Assembly (NCBI GenBank): GCA_963697705.1
Contig: CAVOPA010000006.1
Span: 310,001-374,000, forward strand
DNA: 64,000 nt
Direction of reading: 5' to 3'
Source: CAVUCH01 sp963697705
GTDB taxonomy: Bacteria; Acidobacteriota; Vicinamibacteria; Vicinamibacterales; JAENWD01
Shown here: positions 18,753 through 27,043 of the stretch, one piece after another
Layout of the letters: each line of letters begins with the position of its first letter
How positions within the stretch are numbered: the stretch's first letter is position 1
Notes under the pieces: model-generated
Databases searched by the model: none
Told to the model about the DNA's origin: nothing
The model's input: only the letters and a program-made list of their open reading frames with translations
Program-made: the position numbers and the translations under genes

Positions 18753-21700
18753 ATGAGGAAGAACTCAGGCACGAGACTCTTCGCGCTGGTGTGCTGCTCG
18801 CTGTTCTCTCTCGTGGTCTGCGCGACGTCGGCTCGCGCGCAAGCCATCCACGAAGGGAAGCTCACCGGAACAGTCGCCAGCGAGGATCAGTCGGTCATGC
18901 CCGGCGCGACCGTGGAGGTCTCCAGCCCCGCGCTGCTGGGCGGAACGAAATCCGCGATCACGTCACCGAACGGCAGTTACGTATTTCTGAACCTGCCTCC
19001 CGGCCGCTATACGGTGACCGCCGGCATGTCCGGCTTCAAGACCGTCGTGCGCGAAAACATCGAGGTGTCGGCAGACACCACGGTCACCCTGAATTTCTCC
19101 CTGCCGGTCGGAGCAGTCAGCGAGACGGTGACGGTCAGCGCCGAAACTCCGCTGGTCGATGCCAAGAGCGCGACCATCGACTCGCGGATCGACAAGGAGC
19201 TGCTCGCAAAGCTGCCAACGAGCCGGGATGCGTTCTACGACCTCGCGTTGACGGCCCCCGGCATGTTCTCCTCGTCCAGCTCCAACTCACTGCCCAGCCC
19301 CACGGCCTACGGCAGCGCCACCAACGAGAACGTGTTCCTGATCAACGGCGTCAACGCCACCAATCCGGAGGCCGGCGCGTTCGGCACGCTGGTCAACGTC
19401 AATTACGACGCCGTGGATGAAGTGCGCGTCGTTGGCATGGGCTCCCGGGCCGAGTACGGCAGCTTCTCGGGAGCGACGATCGACGTCGTGACCAAGTCCG
19501 GCAGCAACGTCCTGCACGGCAGCGGCGCTGCGTACTCGCTGCTCGGATCGCCCGCCAGCAACCAGCCGGGCCCGAACGACGATCTCGGAGCGCCCTGGTT
19601 GTACGTCGGCGAGGGCGAGCAGCTCGCGGGCGAGACCAAGAGTGACTGGGAGACGAGCATCACCGCCGGCGGTCCGCTGCGTAAGGACAAGCTGTGGTTC
19701 TTCGGGGCGTTCGACTACCTGCGATCCTCGAGCCTGCCTCCTCGCTGGTCACTGCAGAACGAGTCGTGGAACCGCTACCTCGATGGGAAGATTTCGGCCG
19801 TGCCGTTCAAAAATCATCTCGTCTGGGGTTCGTACCACTACGAGAACAATGACGGCAACGGCTGGAGCTGGGGGTCTGAGCCGGCATGGGACACGACGAT
19901 GACCTACGGCGTCAAGACCAAGAACCACACCGCCGCTGCGCAGTGGCAATGGTCCCCCACCGGCACGACGGCCGCGAGTGCCAAGTTCCTGGGGTTCTGG
20001 AAGGACGACCAGCCCTATCTGCCCAGTGACCGGCCCGACCATCCGGGGTTCATCAACTGGTGGAAGTGGGCCGATTATGGCATCAACGGCGCCTTCCCGT
20101 ACGTGGACACGCAGAAGGCGAACCGCCAGACGATACAGGCCGATCTCTCGCACTACACGGAGCGATTTCTCGGCCAGCACGACATGAAGTTTGGCGTGCA
20201 GTACACGAAGGGCCGCGGCAACCGGCAGGAAGGCTACTTCCAGAACTACGTGAACTTCCTCTATCCGTACCGCTGGACCCAGAACGTCAACGAAATGCAA
20301 ACCGCGTACGGTGATAACGGGCTTCTCTTCTACAACTACAAGGACACGATCAATCCGTTCCTCACGGTGCGGACGGCCGACACCGCCGGCGCGTTCTTCG
20401 ATGACCGGTGGTCTCCGACCAAGCGCCTGACGATTAATCTCGGCCTGCGTTTCGACCGCATGACCACGAAGTACGGCGTCGGGAAGGTCTATGACTTCGT
20501 CACGTCGCCCGATCAGGTCAACGGCCCGCCGCCCGTGCTCCGCGACCGCGCCGGCACCGGGAACATCTTCGATTTCAAGACGTGGTCACCGCGGGTCGGG
20601 GCGACGTACATGCTGACGGAGGACGGCAAGACCGTGGCGCGCGCGGCGTACGGCCGCTATTACCTGCCGCTCAGCATCGAGTTCCTCAGACGCTTCGGTC
20701 CAGACGTGCCCGAGCTGACGCGAGTATTCCAGATGTTCGAGGTTGGGCCGTGGAGCGCGGTGGATACGAACGGCGATGGGGAGATCGATACGGCGGAGAC
20801 GCGGAACGCCGCGCGCCAGGTGAGCGGACTCCAGCCGATCAGCGAGGAGGTGCGGACGATCGATCAGTCCTGGACGCTGAACGTGGCCGACGGCGTGAAG
20901 GATCAACACACCGACCAGATCACGTTGAACGTCGAGCGGGAGGTCGCCCGGAACGTGTCCGTCAGCGCGGCCTACATCTTCAAGCACACGTCAGACCTGT
21001 TCGCCAACATCCCGATCAACAGAGAGACGGGCCAGGAATGGGAGTACGAACGGATACCCTTCCAGACGTCGGCTGGCCAGCAGGTCAGCCTGTACAGCGT
21101 TGTCCAGAAGGACTACAACGGGGACGGTGTCACCGACGGCGACGACATCGCATGGGTTCAGGACAACAACACGTCCAGGGTCCAGAACACGCCCACTTTC
21201 GACGGCATCAAGCCGCGCCGCGACTACCATGGGCTGCAGTTCGTGTTGAACAAACGGTACTCCAACCGGTGGCAGGCACTGGCCTCGTTCCTGTACTCGA
21301 GCTCCCACGGTTTCGCGCGTCGCTCCCTGCGGCAGGACATCAACGTCGAGGGCCCGATGTTCTGGGATGACAACTGGATGAGCACGCTGAACCAGACCAT
21401 CAACAACCTCGATGGTCCGTTGCCCTTCACGCCGAAATACGAGTTCAAGCTGTCAGGGTCCTACATGATTCCCAAGGTCGAGTTCGATTTGGGGCTCCGC
21501 CTGCGGGTGAACACAGGCCGGCCGCTGTGGAAACTGGAGACCTACGACCTGCTCACACAATTCGGCGGCCCTTCTGACGGCGTGATCGATCCAGGTGGGG
21601 GAGGTCAGATCGTCGCGGTCACCGACCCGAGCTATCTGCCGACGCAGACCTTGCTCGATCTGCATCTGGATAAGGTGTTCAAGATGCGGACGCAAAGCGT

Positions 21701-21836
21701 GCACTTCGTGGTGGACGGATTCAACATCTTCAATTCGTTCACCCCGACCGATGTCGATCCGCTGTTCGAGTACGGCAAGGTGACCGCGATTCCGAGGTCG
21801 CGGCGGTTCCGTTTCGGCGCGCGGTTCGAGTTCTGA
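18753..21836 (+). CDS. TonB-dependent receptor, Oar-like (receptor 2)
   Basis: 1027 aa. The ATG at 18753 is chosen because AGAGAGG lies just upstream and a clean Sec signal follows (RLFALVCCSLFSLVVCATSA, then RAQA); the frame stays open to 18591 but that extension is not leader-like. Regulatory-like beta-sandwich at about 30-115 (GKLTGTVASEDQSVMPGATV), plug at about 130-250, barrel to the C-terminal FGARFEF. It contains a calcium-like DTNGDGEIDTAE loop at about 670 and a second DYNGDGVTDGDDIAW loop at about 785, dockerin/EF-like acidic insertions in the barrel. The divergent sulfatase-like and glycosidase genes suggest import of a product released by them. Confidence 0.93.
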   Translation: MRKNSGTRLFALVCCSLFSLVVCATSARAQAIHEGKLTGTVASEDQSVMPGATVEVSSPALLGGTKSAITSPNGSYVFLNLPPGRYTVTAGMSGFKTVVRENIEVSADTTVTLNFSLPVGAVSETVTVSAETPLVDAKSATIDSRIDKELLAKLPTSRDAFYDLALTAPGMFSSSSSNSLPSPTAYGSATNENVFLINGVNATNPEAGAFGTLVNVNYDAVDEVRVVGMGSRAEYGSFSGATIDVVTKSGSNVLHGSGAAYSLLGSPASNQPGPNDDLGAPWLYVGEGEQLAGETKSDWETSITAGGPLRKDKLWFFGAFDYLRSSSLPPRWSLQNESWNRYLDGKISAVPFKNHLVWGSYHYENNDGNGWSWGSEPAWDTTMTYGVKTKNHTAAAQWQWSPTGTTAASAKFLGFWKDDQPYLPSDRPDHPGFINWWKWADYGINGAFPYVDTQKANRQTIQADLSHYTERFLGQHDMKFGVQYTKGRGNRQEGYFQNYVNFLYPYRWTQNVNEMQTAYGDNGLLFYNYKDTINPFLTVRTADTAGAFFDDRWSPTKRLTINLGLRFDRMTTKYGVGKVYDFVTSPDQVNGPPPVLRDRAGTGNIFDFKTWSPRVGATYMLTEDGKTVARAAYGRYYLPLSIEFLRRFGPDVPELTRVFQMFEVGPWSAVDTNGDGEIDTAETRNAARQVSGLQPISEEVRTIDQSWTLNVADGVKDQHTDQITLNVEREVARNVSVSAAYIFKHTSDLFANIPINRETGQEWEYERIPFQTSAGQQVSLYSVVQKDYNGDGVTDGDDIAWVQDNNTSRVQNTPTFDGIKPRRDYHGLQFVLNKRYSNRWQALASFLYSSSHGFARRSLRQDINVEGPMFWDDNWMSTLNQTINNLDGPLPFTPKYEFKLSGSYMIPKVEFDLGLRLRVNTGRPLWKLETYDLLTQFGGPSDGVIDPGGGGQIVAVTDPSYLPTQTLLDLHLDKVFKMRTQSVHFVVDGFNIFNSFTPTDVDPLFEYGKVTAIPRSRRFRFGARFEF

Positions 21837-21874
21837 GACCGCAACCGCCGCAGGGCCGATCACAACGACCGGAA

Positions 21875-21910
21875 GACCCGAGCGCGTAACAGCGTTCGGG
21901 TCATTTTTTT
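21875..21910 (+). terminator. Rho-independent terminator of TonB receptor 2
   Basis: GACCCGAGCGC pairs with GCGTTCGGGTC around a GTAACA loop (one G-T pair in the stem) and is followed directly by ATTTTTTT. It lies 38 bp after the receptor stop and is the clearest intrinsic terminator in the window. Confidence 0.92.
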
Positions 21911-21930
21911 GTGCTCTCGCAGTGGTCAGG

Positions 21931-22150
21931 TCAGAGGAGCTCGGCGCACGCACACATCGCAGGCGACCCAAGCGGATCGCGCACGAGACGGACGATGGCG
22001 CGCAACATCTTCAGCCGCTTCCGGGCGTTGTGCACGCGGCTGGCGTCGACCGGGTCGCGGAGAGCACTCCAAGGCACAGTCAAGCTGCTCCCGAGCCACC
22101 CGCTCGATGTCCTCCTCCAGCGCAGGGCGCAGCGTCAGGCGGAAACCCAT
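21931..22150 (-). pseudogene. CHAD-domain protein, truncated and frameshifted
   Basis: It starts ATG 22150, two bases after the pyrophosphatase stop, with GFRLTLRPALEEDIERVARE, the usual CHAD N-terminus. A one-base shift near 22066 is needed to reach the next conserved block, ASRVHNARKRLKMLRAIVRL (H-x3-K/R-x2-K/R arginine-rich helix of CHAD). The frame then ends at 21931 after about 72 residues, whereas family members have 250-500. CHAD proteins bind polyphosphate, so an operon partner of pyrophosphatase makes sense. Here the partner has been lost and the end abuts the terminator of TonB receptor 2. Confidence 0.65.
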
Positions 22151-22151
22151 G

Positions 22152-22694
22152 TCACCGATCTCCGGCGGCAGGCGACGTCCGTCGGCCTTCCCCGATCAGG
22201 CGCAACGCGCGATCGGGTCCCTTCCATCCGAGCACCGTCACATTCTTGCGTTCGAAAGCGCCCGACTGTATGAAGAACCCGGCGATTTCATTCCGCCACC
22301 GTTCGGGCATCTCAGAGACGTCTTGAAGTGAATCGAAACGATGGGCGCTCTCGGGCACGGCGATGATCCGATCGTTGCGCTCCCGTCCCTCTTGTGTCTT
22401 GCGGTTCTGCTCAATCTCGAGCACGCCAATCGGCCGGCATGCGATCACCACCCCGGGTGCCGTGCCGGTATCCGACAGCACGAGCGCGTCGACCGGATCA
22501 CCGTCGCTCGCCGCAGTACCAGGCACGAAGCCCCAGTCGTGTGGGTAGACCAGACCGGTCGGCAGCGGGCGAGAGAGCATGATGACCCCAAGTTGGTGGT
22601 CGTACTTCAACTTGGCGGTGGATCCGCGGGGAGACTCCACCACCACGTGAATCACGCCGTTGTGACCGAACGTCGGGATCTCGTCGAGTCGCAT
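22152..22694 (-). CDS. ppa: Inorganic pyrophosphatase, family I
   Basis: 180 aa soluble cytoplasmic enzyme hydrolysing pyrophosphate to phosphate with Mg2+. The family signature is present as SDGDPVDALVL with metal-binding D64, D66 and D69. Other conserved stretches are LKYDHQLGVIMLSRPL, YPHDWGFVPGT and CRPIGVLEIE. The frame is open upstream to 22988, but the ATG at 22694 begins at the normal family position. It heads a two-gene unit with the broken CHAD gene. It is somewhat divergent from short bacterial PPases in that the C-terminal helix ends GEGRRTSPAAGDR. Confidence 0.9.
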   Translation of the reverse strand: MRLDEIPTFGHNGVIHVVVESPRGSTAKLKYDHQLGVIMLSRPLPTGLVYPHDWGFVPGTAASDGDPVDALVLSDTGTAPGVVIACRPIGVLEIEQNRKTQEGRERNDRIIAVPESAHRFDSLQDVSEMPERWRNEIAGFFIQSGAFERKNVTVLGWKGPDRALRLIGEGRRTSPAAGDR

Positions 22695-23009
22695 GAAGCC
22701 ACCCCTGTCCGTGATCGGTCGCCAAAGCAACGGCCGTGCCTGCGAAACCGTCTGCTCAGTTCCGGCCGTGGCGCCACTTCTGACGCTGGGAAATGAGAAT
22801 AACAAAAGGGCCGCGGAGGCGGGTTGTAACGTCGTCGTGAATTCTGTGTCGCTTGCGACCGACCGAGCGCAGCACTCCGCGCACGTTGTAGCCGACAACG
22901 TGCCGAGCCTTTCCGCAGCCCGGTGCGTCGGGTGACCACCAGGCTGCGCAAAGGGATGACCGCCATCGGGTCCGCGATCGCAGGCCACACACCGAATCGC
23001 TCGACTGCG

Positions 23010-23591
23010 TTACGGAATCAGTACGGCATTGATGACGTGCACGATGCCGTTCGATGCCGACACGTCGGTGGCGGCAATGCCTGCGGCCGACAGCGTCGCA
23101 CGTGTCAGCGTCTGGCCGTTGAGCATCTGGTAGCTCGGCGCCCCCAGCACGGACGCGCTGTTCCGGCGGCCGTTAGTGACGTGATACAGGAGGATGTTCT
23201 TCAGCGCCTCGAGCGGAAGACCGTTGACGGCCGCAATGGCGCCGGCCTCGTCGGCAGCGCCAAGCGTCGTCACGAAAGCCGCGTCCGTCGGCGCGAAAAC
23301 CGTGTACTGCTTCGTGCCGTTCAGCGCCTCGACCAGGCCCGCTCGCACGACCGCTGCCTGGAGCACGTCGAACTCGCCATCAGCCTGGAGCACGAGTCCG
23401 ACGATGGTCAGGGAGCCCGGCTTCGCGCCGGCGGCCTGGCCCGGCTTCGCATCGAGCGACGACTCGCCGATGCTCTCGGTCGGCACGTTGGCGATGGGGG
23501 CAGGTGCCACCGGCGAGGAAGAGCTGCCGCAGGCGGCCGCTCCGAGCGCCAGGATACCAATGGTGCACACTGCGAGAAGTTGTTTCGTCAT
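23010..23591 (-). CDS. Fasciclin (FAS1)-domain lipoprotein
   Basis: 193 aa. The ATG at 23591 has GAGGTGG 5 bp upstream; a GTG at 23600 would overlap that ribosome site. The leader ends GAAACGSSSS, a plausible lipobox with Cys as the anchor residue, followed by a Ser/Pro/Ala-rich linker. One FAS1 domain fills about 60-193, with the H1 motif YTVFAPTDAAFVTTLG and the H2-type ILLYHVTNGR, ending SNGIVHVINAVLIP. FAS1 lipoproteins are usually surface adhesion or matrix proteins. The promoter region holds a near-palindrome shared with the promoter of the CarH-like regulator gene, so light or B12 control is possible. Confidence 0.92.
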   Translation of the reverse strand: MTKQLLAVCTIGILALGAAACGSSSSPVAPAPIANVPTESIGESSLDAKPGQAAGAKPGSLTIVGLVLQADGEFDVLQAAVVRAGLVEALNGTKQYTVFAPTDAAFVTTLGAADEAGAIAAVNGLPLEALKNILLYHVTNGRRNSASVLGAPSYQMLNGQTLTRATLSAAGIAATDVSASNGIVHVINAVLIP

Positions 23592-23670
23592 CTGATCCAC
23601 CTCGACTGCCCGGGAGCCATCAATAAAGGCACCGCTTCAGCCGAGAATGCCCGGGCTTGCTGGCAGTGCA

Positions 23671-23694
23671 TTGTCCATGACAATTCATGGACAG
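23671..23694 (-). promoter_or_regulatory. Inverted repeat shared with carH-like promoter
   Basis: Arms TGTCCATGA (23672-23680) and TCATGGACA (23685-23693) are perfectly complementary with a 4-bp spacer. The 11-mer TTGTCCATGAC here differs at one base from TCGTCCATGAC upstream of the MerR/B12 regulator gene. It lies about 80-100 bp upstream of the fasciclin start and is a candidate operator for that regulator. Confidence 0.55.
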
Positions 23695-23760
23695 ACAGCT
23701 GACATAAACCCGAGGCCGCCCCGTTCTATTCCCGGCAGCGGTTTATTGGCATGGCCGATG

Positions 23761-24270
23761 TCACGATCCGAACAGCCGGCTCAGTTCCCGCCCGCGAAAC
23801 GCGAAGATCCGCCGCACGTCGCGGCGGACGAGCGCGCCCGTCAGCCAGTTCACCCGGGGCCGGAACTCGACGTGGTCGATGACGCGCGTGCCACCGCTCT
23901 CGAGCGGCTCGAACCGGTGCTCGTGGCGCCACCATCGATACGGGCCCAGCACCTGGCGGTCGACGAAGCGGACGCCCGGCTGCCACACGTCGATTCGCGA
24001 TCGCCACCGAACCGGTACCCCGTGCAGCACGATCCGGTAGTCGATTTCCAGCCCCTCGGCCATCGTGACCGGCATCGGCGTGCGGATGCGGAAGTTCAAC
24101 CACGCCGGCGTGAGGCGTTCGAGGTTCGAAGCGTCGGCAAAGAACGCGAACGTCGCGTCGAGCGAGGCCGGGACGATCGTCTCGTCGTGAATCACGGCGA
24201 GACCATGTGCGGGCCGCGGACCGGCACGGGGCGCCCACGCCAGGCGATCGAGTGTCGCGTCAATGCGCAT
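23761..24270 (-). CDS. SRPBCC (START-like) ligand-binding protein
   Basis: 169 aa. The ATG at 24270 overlaps the end of the upstream regulator gene by 11 bp (ATGCGCATTGA), pointing to translational coupling. Typical SRPBCC features are ETIVPASLDATFAFFADASN, NLERLTPAWLNFRI, GLEIDYRIVLHGVPVRWRS, and DVWQPGVRFVDRQVLGPYRW with WRHEHRFEPLESGGTRVIDH. This helix-grip family binds hydrophobic ligands or acts as a cyclase. Genes of this type often sit next to LitR/CarH regulators in light-response clusters with photolyase or carotenoid genes, which are absent here. Confidence 0.85.
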   Translation of the reverse strand: MRIDATLDRLAWAPRAGPRPAHGLAVIHDETIVPASLDATFAFFADASNLERLTPAWLNFRIRTPMPVTMAEGLEIDYRIVLHGVPVRWRSRIDVWQPGVRFVDRQVLGPYRWWRHEHRFEPLESGGTRVIDHVEFRPRVNWLTGALVRRDVRRIFAFRGRELSRLFGS

Positions 24271-25174
24271 GACGCGACAGCATGGGAACGACGTCGCCGA
24301 GCTCCGCGATGAGGCGAACGCGATCGCCGGCCCCCTTGAGCATCGGTTCGGCGGCCGGTCCACCGAGCCACAACTCGATCCCGTCCGGCAACCGCGCCAG
24401 CCTGTGGATCTCCGGGCGGGCCACGGCGTCGGGAGTCGTGAGGCCGACGATCACGACGCGGGCTCCGGCGATCGCAGCCGCGTGCGCGATGTCGGCCGCC
24501 GGGAGGTCCGGTCCCAGGTAGATGACGCCGAACCCGGCAGACGCCGCGAGGAGCGCCGCGCTGAGCAGTGCCAGCTCGTGACGTTCGCCGGTGGGCGTCG
24601 CGAACACCACTTTCGGTGATGCGTGTGGGCGCATCGATGCGCGCAGCAATCCTCCGAGGACGCTGCGGACGATCGACGAGACGAGATGTTCCTGCGATGG
24701 TCGAAGGAGGCCAGCTTCCCAGCGTCGTCCCACCTCCGCGAGCAGCGGCAGGATGACGGCGAACACGAGGTCGCGCGGCGGGAGCACGACGGCGTGGCGG
24801 TTCAGCGTAGCGTCGATGGCGTCGAGATCGTAGCGATCGAGCGCCCTCGACAGCACACTGAGGTCGGCGCTCGCGGCCGGCAGCTGGTGCTGCGGGTCCC
24901 GGTGCGTCTCGGCGCTCTCGCGCAGGCGCCCGAGCTCGCGGTCGGCGAGCCCCGCGATCGTGCCGATGGCGTGCCCCCGCGTCACGAGCTCGCCGAGGGT
25001 CTTCAACCGCGCTATATCGGCATCGGTGTAGAGGCGCCCCCGATCGTTGCGGGCCGGAGTGACAGCCTCGTACCGCCGTTCCCACGCACGGAGCGTGTCC
25101 ACGCTGATGCCGGTCATCCGCGCGACCGCGCGGATCGGATACTGCAGCCGGGGCGCCTGCTGTCGTGGGCTCAT
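24260..25174 (-). CDS. MerR-family regulator with B12-binding domain, CarH/LitR-type photoreceptor
   Basis: 304 aa. MerR-type winged helix at 12-80 (YPIRAVARMTGISVDTLRAW), a four-helix cap at about 100-180 and a Rossmann B12 fold at about 186-300. The cap carries W152-x9-E162-H163, the AdoCbl-sensing motif of CarH/LitR light sensors. H199 in GERHEL is the candidate lower axial ligand; the usual Gly of E-x-H-x-x-G is Ala here. In Thermus CarH the residue after the Trp is a His that caps cobalt after photolysis; here it is Glu153. Expected role: a repressor that binds DNA as a tetramer in the dark and releases it in light. It is coupled to the SRPBCC gene, and its promoter has two GTCCAT units 11 bp apart. 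Confidence 0.88.
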   Translation of the reverse strand: MSPRQQAPRLQYPIRAVARMTGISVDTLRAWERRYEAVTPARNDRGRLYTDADIARLKTLGELVTRGHAIGTIAGLADRELGRLRESAETHRDPQHQLPAASADLSVLSRALDRYDLDAIDATLNRHAVVLPPRDLVFAVILPLLAEVGRRWEAGLLRPSQEHLVSSIVRSVLGGLLRASMRPHASPKVVFATPTGERHELALLSAALLAASAGFGVIYLGPDLPAADIAHAAAIAGARVVIVGLTTPDAVARPEIHRLARLPDGIELWLGGPAAEPMLKGAGDRVRLIAELGDVVPMLSRHAH

Positions 25175-25201
25175 GACCGGTGCCGCTCCATGCGGACATG
25201 G

Positions 25202-25226
25202 TATGTCATGGACGATGAATGGACAA
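25202..25226 (-). promoter_or_regulatory. Direct repeats upstream of CarH-like gene
   Basis: Read on the minus strand, TTGTCCATTCA and TCGTCCATGAC follow each other, placing GTCCAT twice at 11-bp spacing, 28 bp before the start codon. CarH-type regulators are known to use 11-bp-spaced repeats, so this is a candidate autoregulatory operator. The same 11-mer recurs upstream of the fasciclin gene. Confidence 0.55.
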
Positions 25227-25251
25227 GAGCGCAGGAGGCCGAGCCGGTAGT

Positions 25252-25316
25252 GCCCGCCTTCAGGGCGGACCAGCGAGGGTGAAGCCCGTCGGTGTCGTGC
25301 CCGCCTTGAGGCGGGC
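25252..25316. repeat. Pair of REP-like palindromes
   Basis: Two units: GCCCGCCTTCAGGGCGGAC (25252-25270, imperfect) and GCCCGCCTTGAGGCGGGC (25299-25316; 7-bp perfect stem). Both follow TG and share the TGCCCG-N-CTT(C/G)AG core with the palindrome at 26979. They lie just past the 3' end of the GntP gene, a typical extragenic REP location. Confidence 0.6.
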
Positions 25317-25330
25317 CATCAGCCCAAATA

Positions 25331-26734
25331 TCAGACCAGCGGCACCAGGGTAGCGCCCAGCATCGTCACCAGCAGCCCCGTGATCCCCATGAGGATGCTC
25401 ATTGGCGTCAGGTGCATGAGCCCCTCGCGCTCGGTGAGGCCGCTCATCTGCGTCACCACCCAGAAGCCGCTGTCGTTCATCCACCAGATCGGTTTGGACC
25501 CGCAGCCGATGGCCAGCGCGAGGTACACAGGGTGGAACGGGAGGTGACCGGCCGACGCCAGCCCGGCGAACGCACCCGACGCGGTGATCATCGCGACTGT
25601 GGCGGAGCCGAGCGCCGTGCGCAGCAGGGCGGTCAAAAGGAACGCCAGCGGCAGGATCGGAAGGTCGTACTGCGCCACGAGCCGCTGCACGATGCTCCCT
25701 AAGCCGCTCTGCTGCAGCGCTCCGCCGAAGGCGCCGCCGGCGCCCGTGATCAGGATGATCACGCCAGCGGCCGGGAGCGCCGTCGTCACAGCGCGATGGA
25801 CCCGGGCCGCCGGCCCGGCGCGCCAGAGCATCAGGAGCGCGATCACGGCACCGGCGCCTACCGCAATGTTCTTGTCGCCGATGACGCGCAGCCAGACGTC
25901 CCAGGTCTGCTGCCCAGTGGCGGAGGCGGCCGTGGCCTGCAGGGTAATCAGCACCATCGGCAGCAGGATCGGAAGCACGGCGAGCCACACCGCGGGCAGG
26001 TCGCGATCGTCGGTCTGCGCGACTCGTTCGAGCTCCGCGACGACCGCCTCGGGTTCCCGGAGCGGCACCGGCCACCGGCGGTCGGCCCACCTCGCGTACG
26101 CGAATCCCACTGCAGCGGCACAGCCGCCGACAATGCAGCCACCGATCGACATCACCGCGAGGCTCACACCGAACGCATTCGCGACGAACAGCGGCCCTGG
26201 GGTCGGCGGCACGAGCGAGTGTGCCATGGTGCCGCCGGCGACGATGGCCAGGACGTAGGCGAGATACTGGCGTCCGGATCGGACACGCATAGCCTTGGCC
26301 AGCGGCACCAGCATGTAGAACACGGTGTCGAAGAAAACCGGAATCGCCAGCAGGAAGCCGCTGCCGAGAAATGCGGCCGGCGCCCGGCGCTCGCCAAACA
26401 CCCGCAGCGCCGACCGGACGATGCGGTCGGCGCCTCCGCTGTCGAGAAGCGCGGCGCCAATGATTGACGCCATCGCGATGAGCACACCGATCTGTCCGCA
26501 GGTACGGCCGAACCCCTCGGCCACACGTTCGCCCGCCGGTGTGGCCACAAGCGTCGCCGTTTCCTTCGGAGACAGTCCACGGCCGCGCGCCGCTTCCTCG
26601 ACGATGCTCGATGGCGTGAGTAACGTCACGAACAGCGCCGCACCGACCAGCGCGAGGAACGCGTGGATGCGCAGGACCAGGATCCCGCCGACCACCAGAG
26701 CCAGGGCGAGCAGGAAGAGGAGAGGAACGGGCAC
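25331..26734 (-). CDS. GntP-family gluconate/organic-acid permease
   Basis: 467 aa polytopic inner-membrane protein. Family marks are the N-terminal helices ALVVGGILVLRIHAFLALV, the GQIGVLIAMASIIGAALLDS stretch, the conserved FLLAIPVFFDTVFYMLVPLA motif (the P-V-F-F-D-T/V-x-F signature), the MAHSLVPPTPGPLFVANAFG loop, and GCGSKPIWWMNDSGFWVV near the C-terminus, where GntP members have a conserved N-D-S-G-F-W. It is a proton symporter for gluconate, D-serine or similar hydroxy acids; the substrate cannot be assigned. No kinase or dehydratase gene lies next to it. The longer overlapping frame on the same strand is a shadow. Confidence 0.93.
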   Translation of the reverse strand: MPVPLLFLLALALVVGGILVLRIHAFLALVGAALFVTLLTPSSIVEEAARGRGLSPKETATLVATPAGERVAEGFGRTCGQIGVLIAMASIIGAALLDSGGADRIVRSALRVFGERRAPAAFLGSGFLLAIPVFFDTVFYMLVPLAKAMRVRSGRQYLAYVLAIVAGGTMAHSLVPPTPGPLFVANAFGVSLAVMSIGGCIVGGCAAAVGFAYARWADRRWPVPLREPEAVVAELERVAQTDDRDLPAVWLAVLPILLPMVLITLQATAASATGQQTWDVWLRVIGDKNIAVGAGAVIALLMLWRAGPAARVHRAVTTALPAAGVIILITGAGGAFGGALQQSGLGSIVQRLVAQYDLPILPLAFLLTALLRTALGSATVAMITASGAFAGLASAGHLPFHPVYLALAIGCGSKPIWWMNDSGFWVVTQMSGLTEREGLMHLTPMSILMGITGLLVTMLGATLVPLV

Positions 26735-27043
26735 GGCGCGTCATGCTCCCGGTGCGGGTGGTGGGATGTCAAGGCGTTAACGCGGGCGGTGACAGATGCA
26801 CAATGCACAATGACTTGCGGTGGGCGGCGGACCCGGCGAGCGACGGGTCGGGGCGGCGGGCGGCACCGCCGAACAGCGCCGGGCGGCGACACGCGCGGAC
26901 TCGACGAAGCTGCCGTAGGACCGACAGCCGCCCGCGAACGGTACTGTGCATGTAGCGAGACTGTGTGCAGACTGTGTAGTGCCCGACTTCAGTCGGGCAC
27001 TCGAGTCGGGCACGCAAGCGTTCGTTGATCCTGAACGACGGAG
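26735..27043. other. Gene-free stretch between GntP and decarboxylase
   Basis: About 310 bp between divergently transcribed genes. Apart from the palindrome at 26979-27000 I see no gene, promoter or operator that can be supported. Confidence 0.5.
26979..27000. repeat. REP-like perfect palindrome
   Basis: GTGCCCGACT and AGTCGGGCAC are exact complements separated by TC. A partial extra copy of the right arm (GAGTCGGGCAC) follows at 27003-27013. Same family as the units at 25252-25316. Confidence 0.65.

Noticed and set aside
25260..26744. 494-codon minus-strand frame overlapping the GntP gene
   Set aside because: Arg/Gly-rich composition without helices; the GntP frame on the same strand is the real gene.
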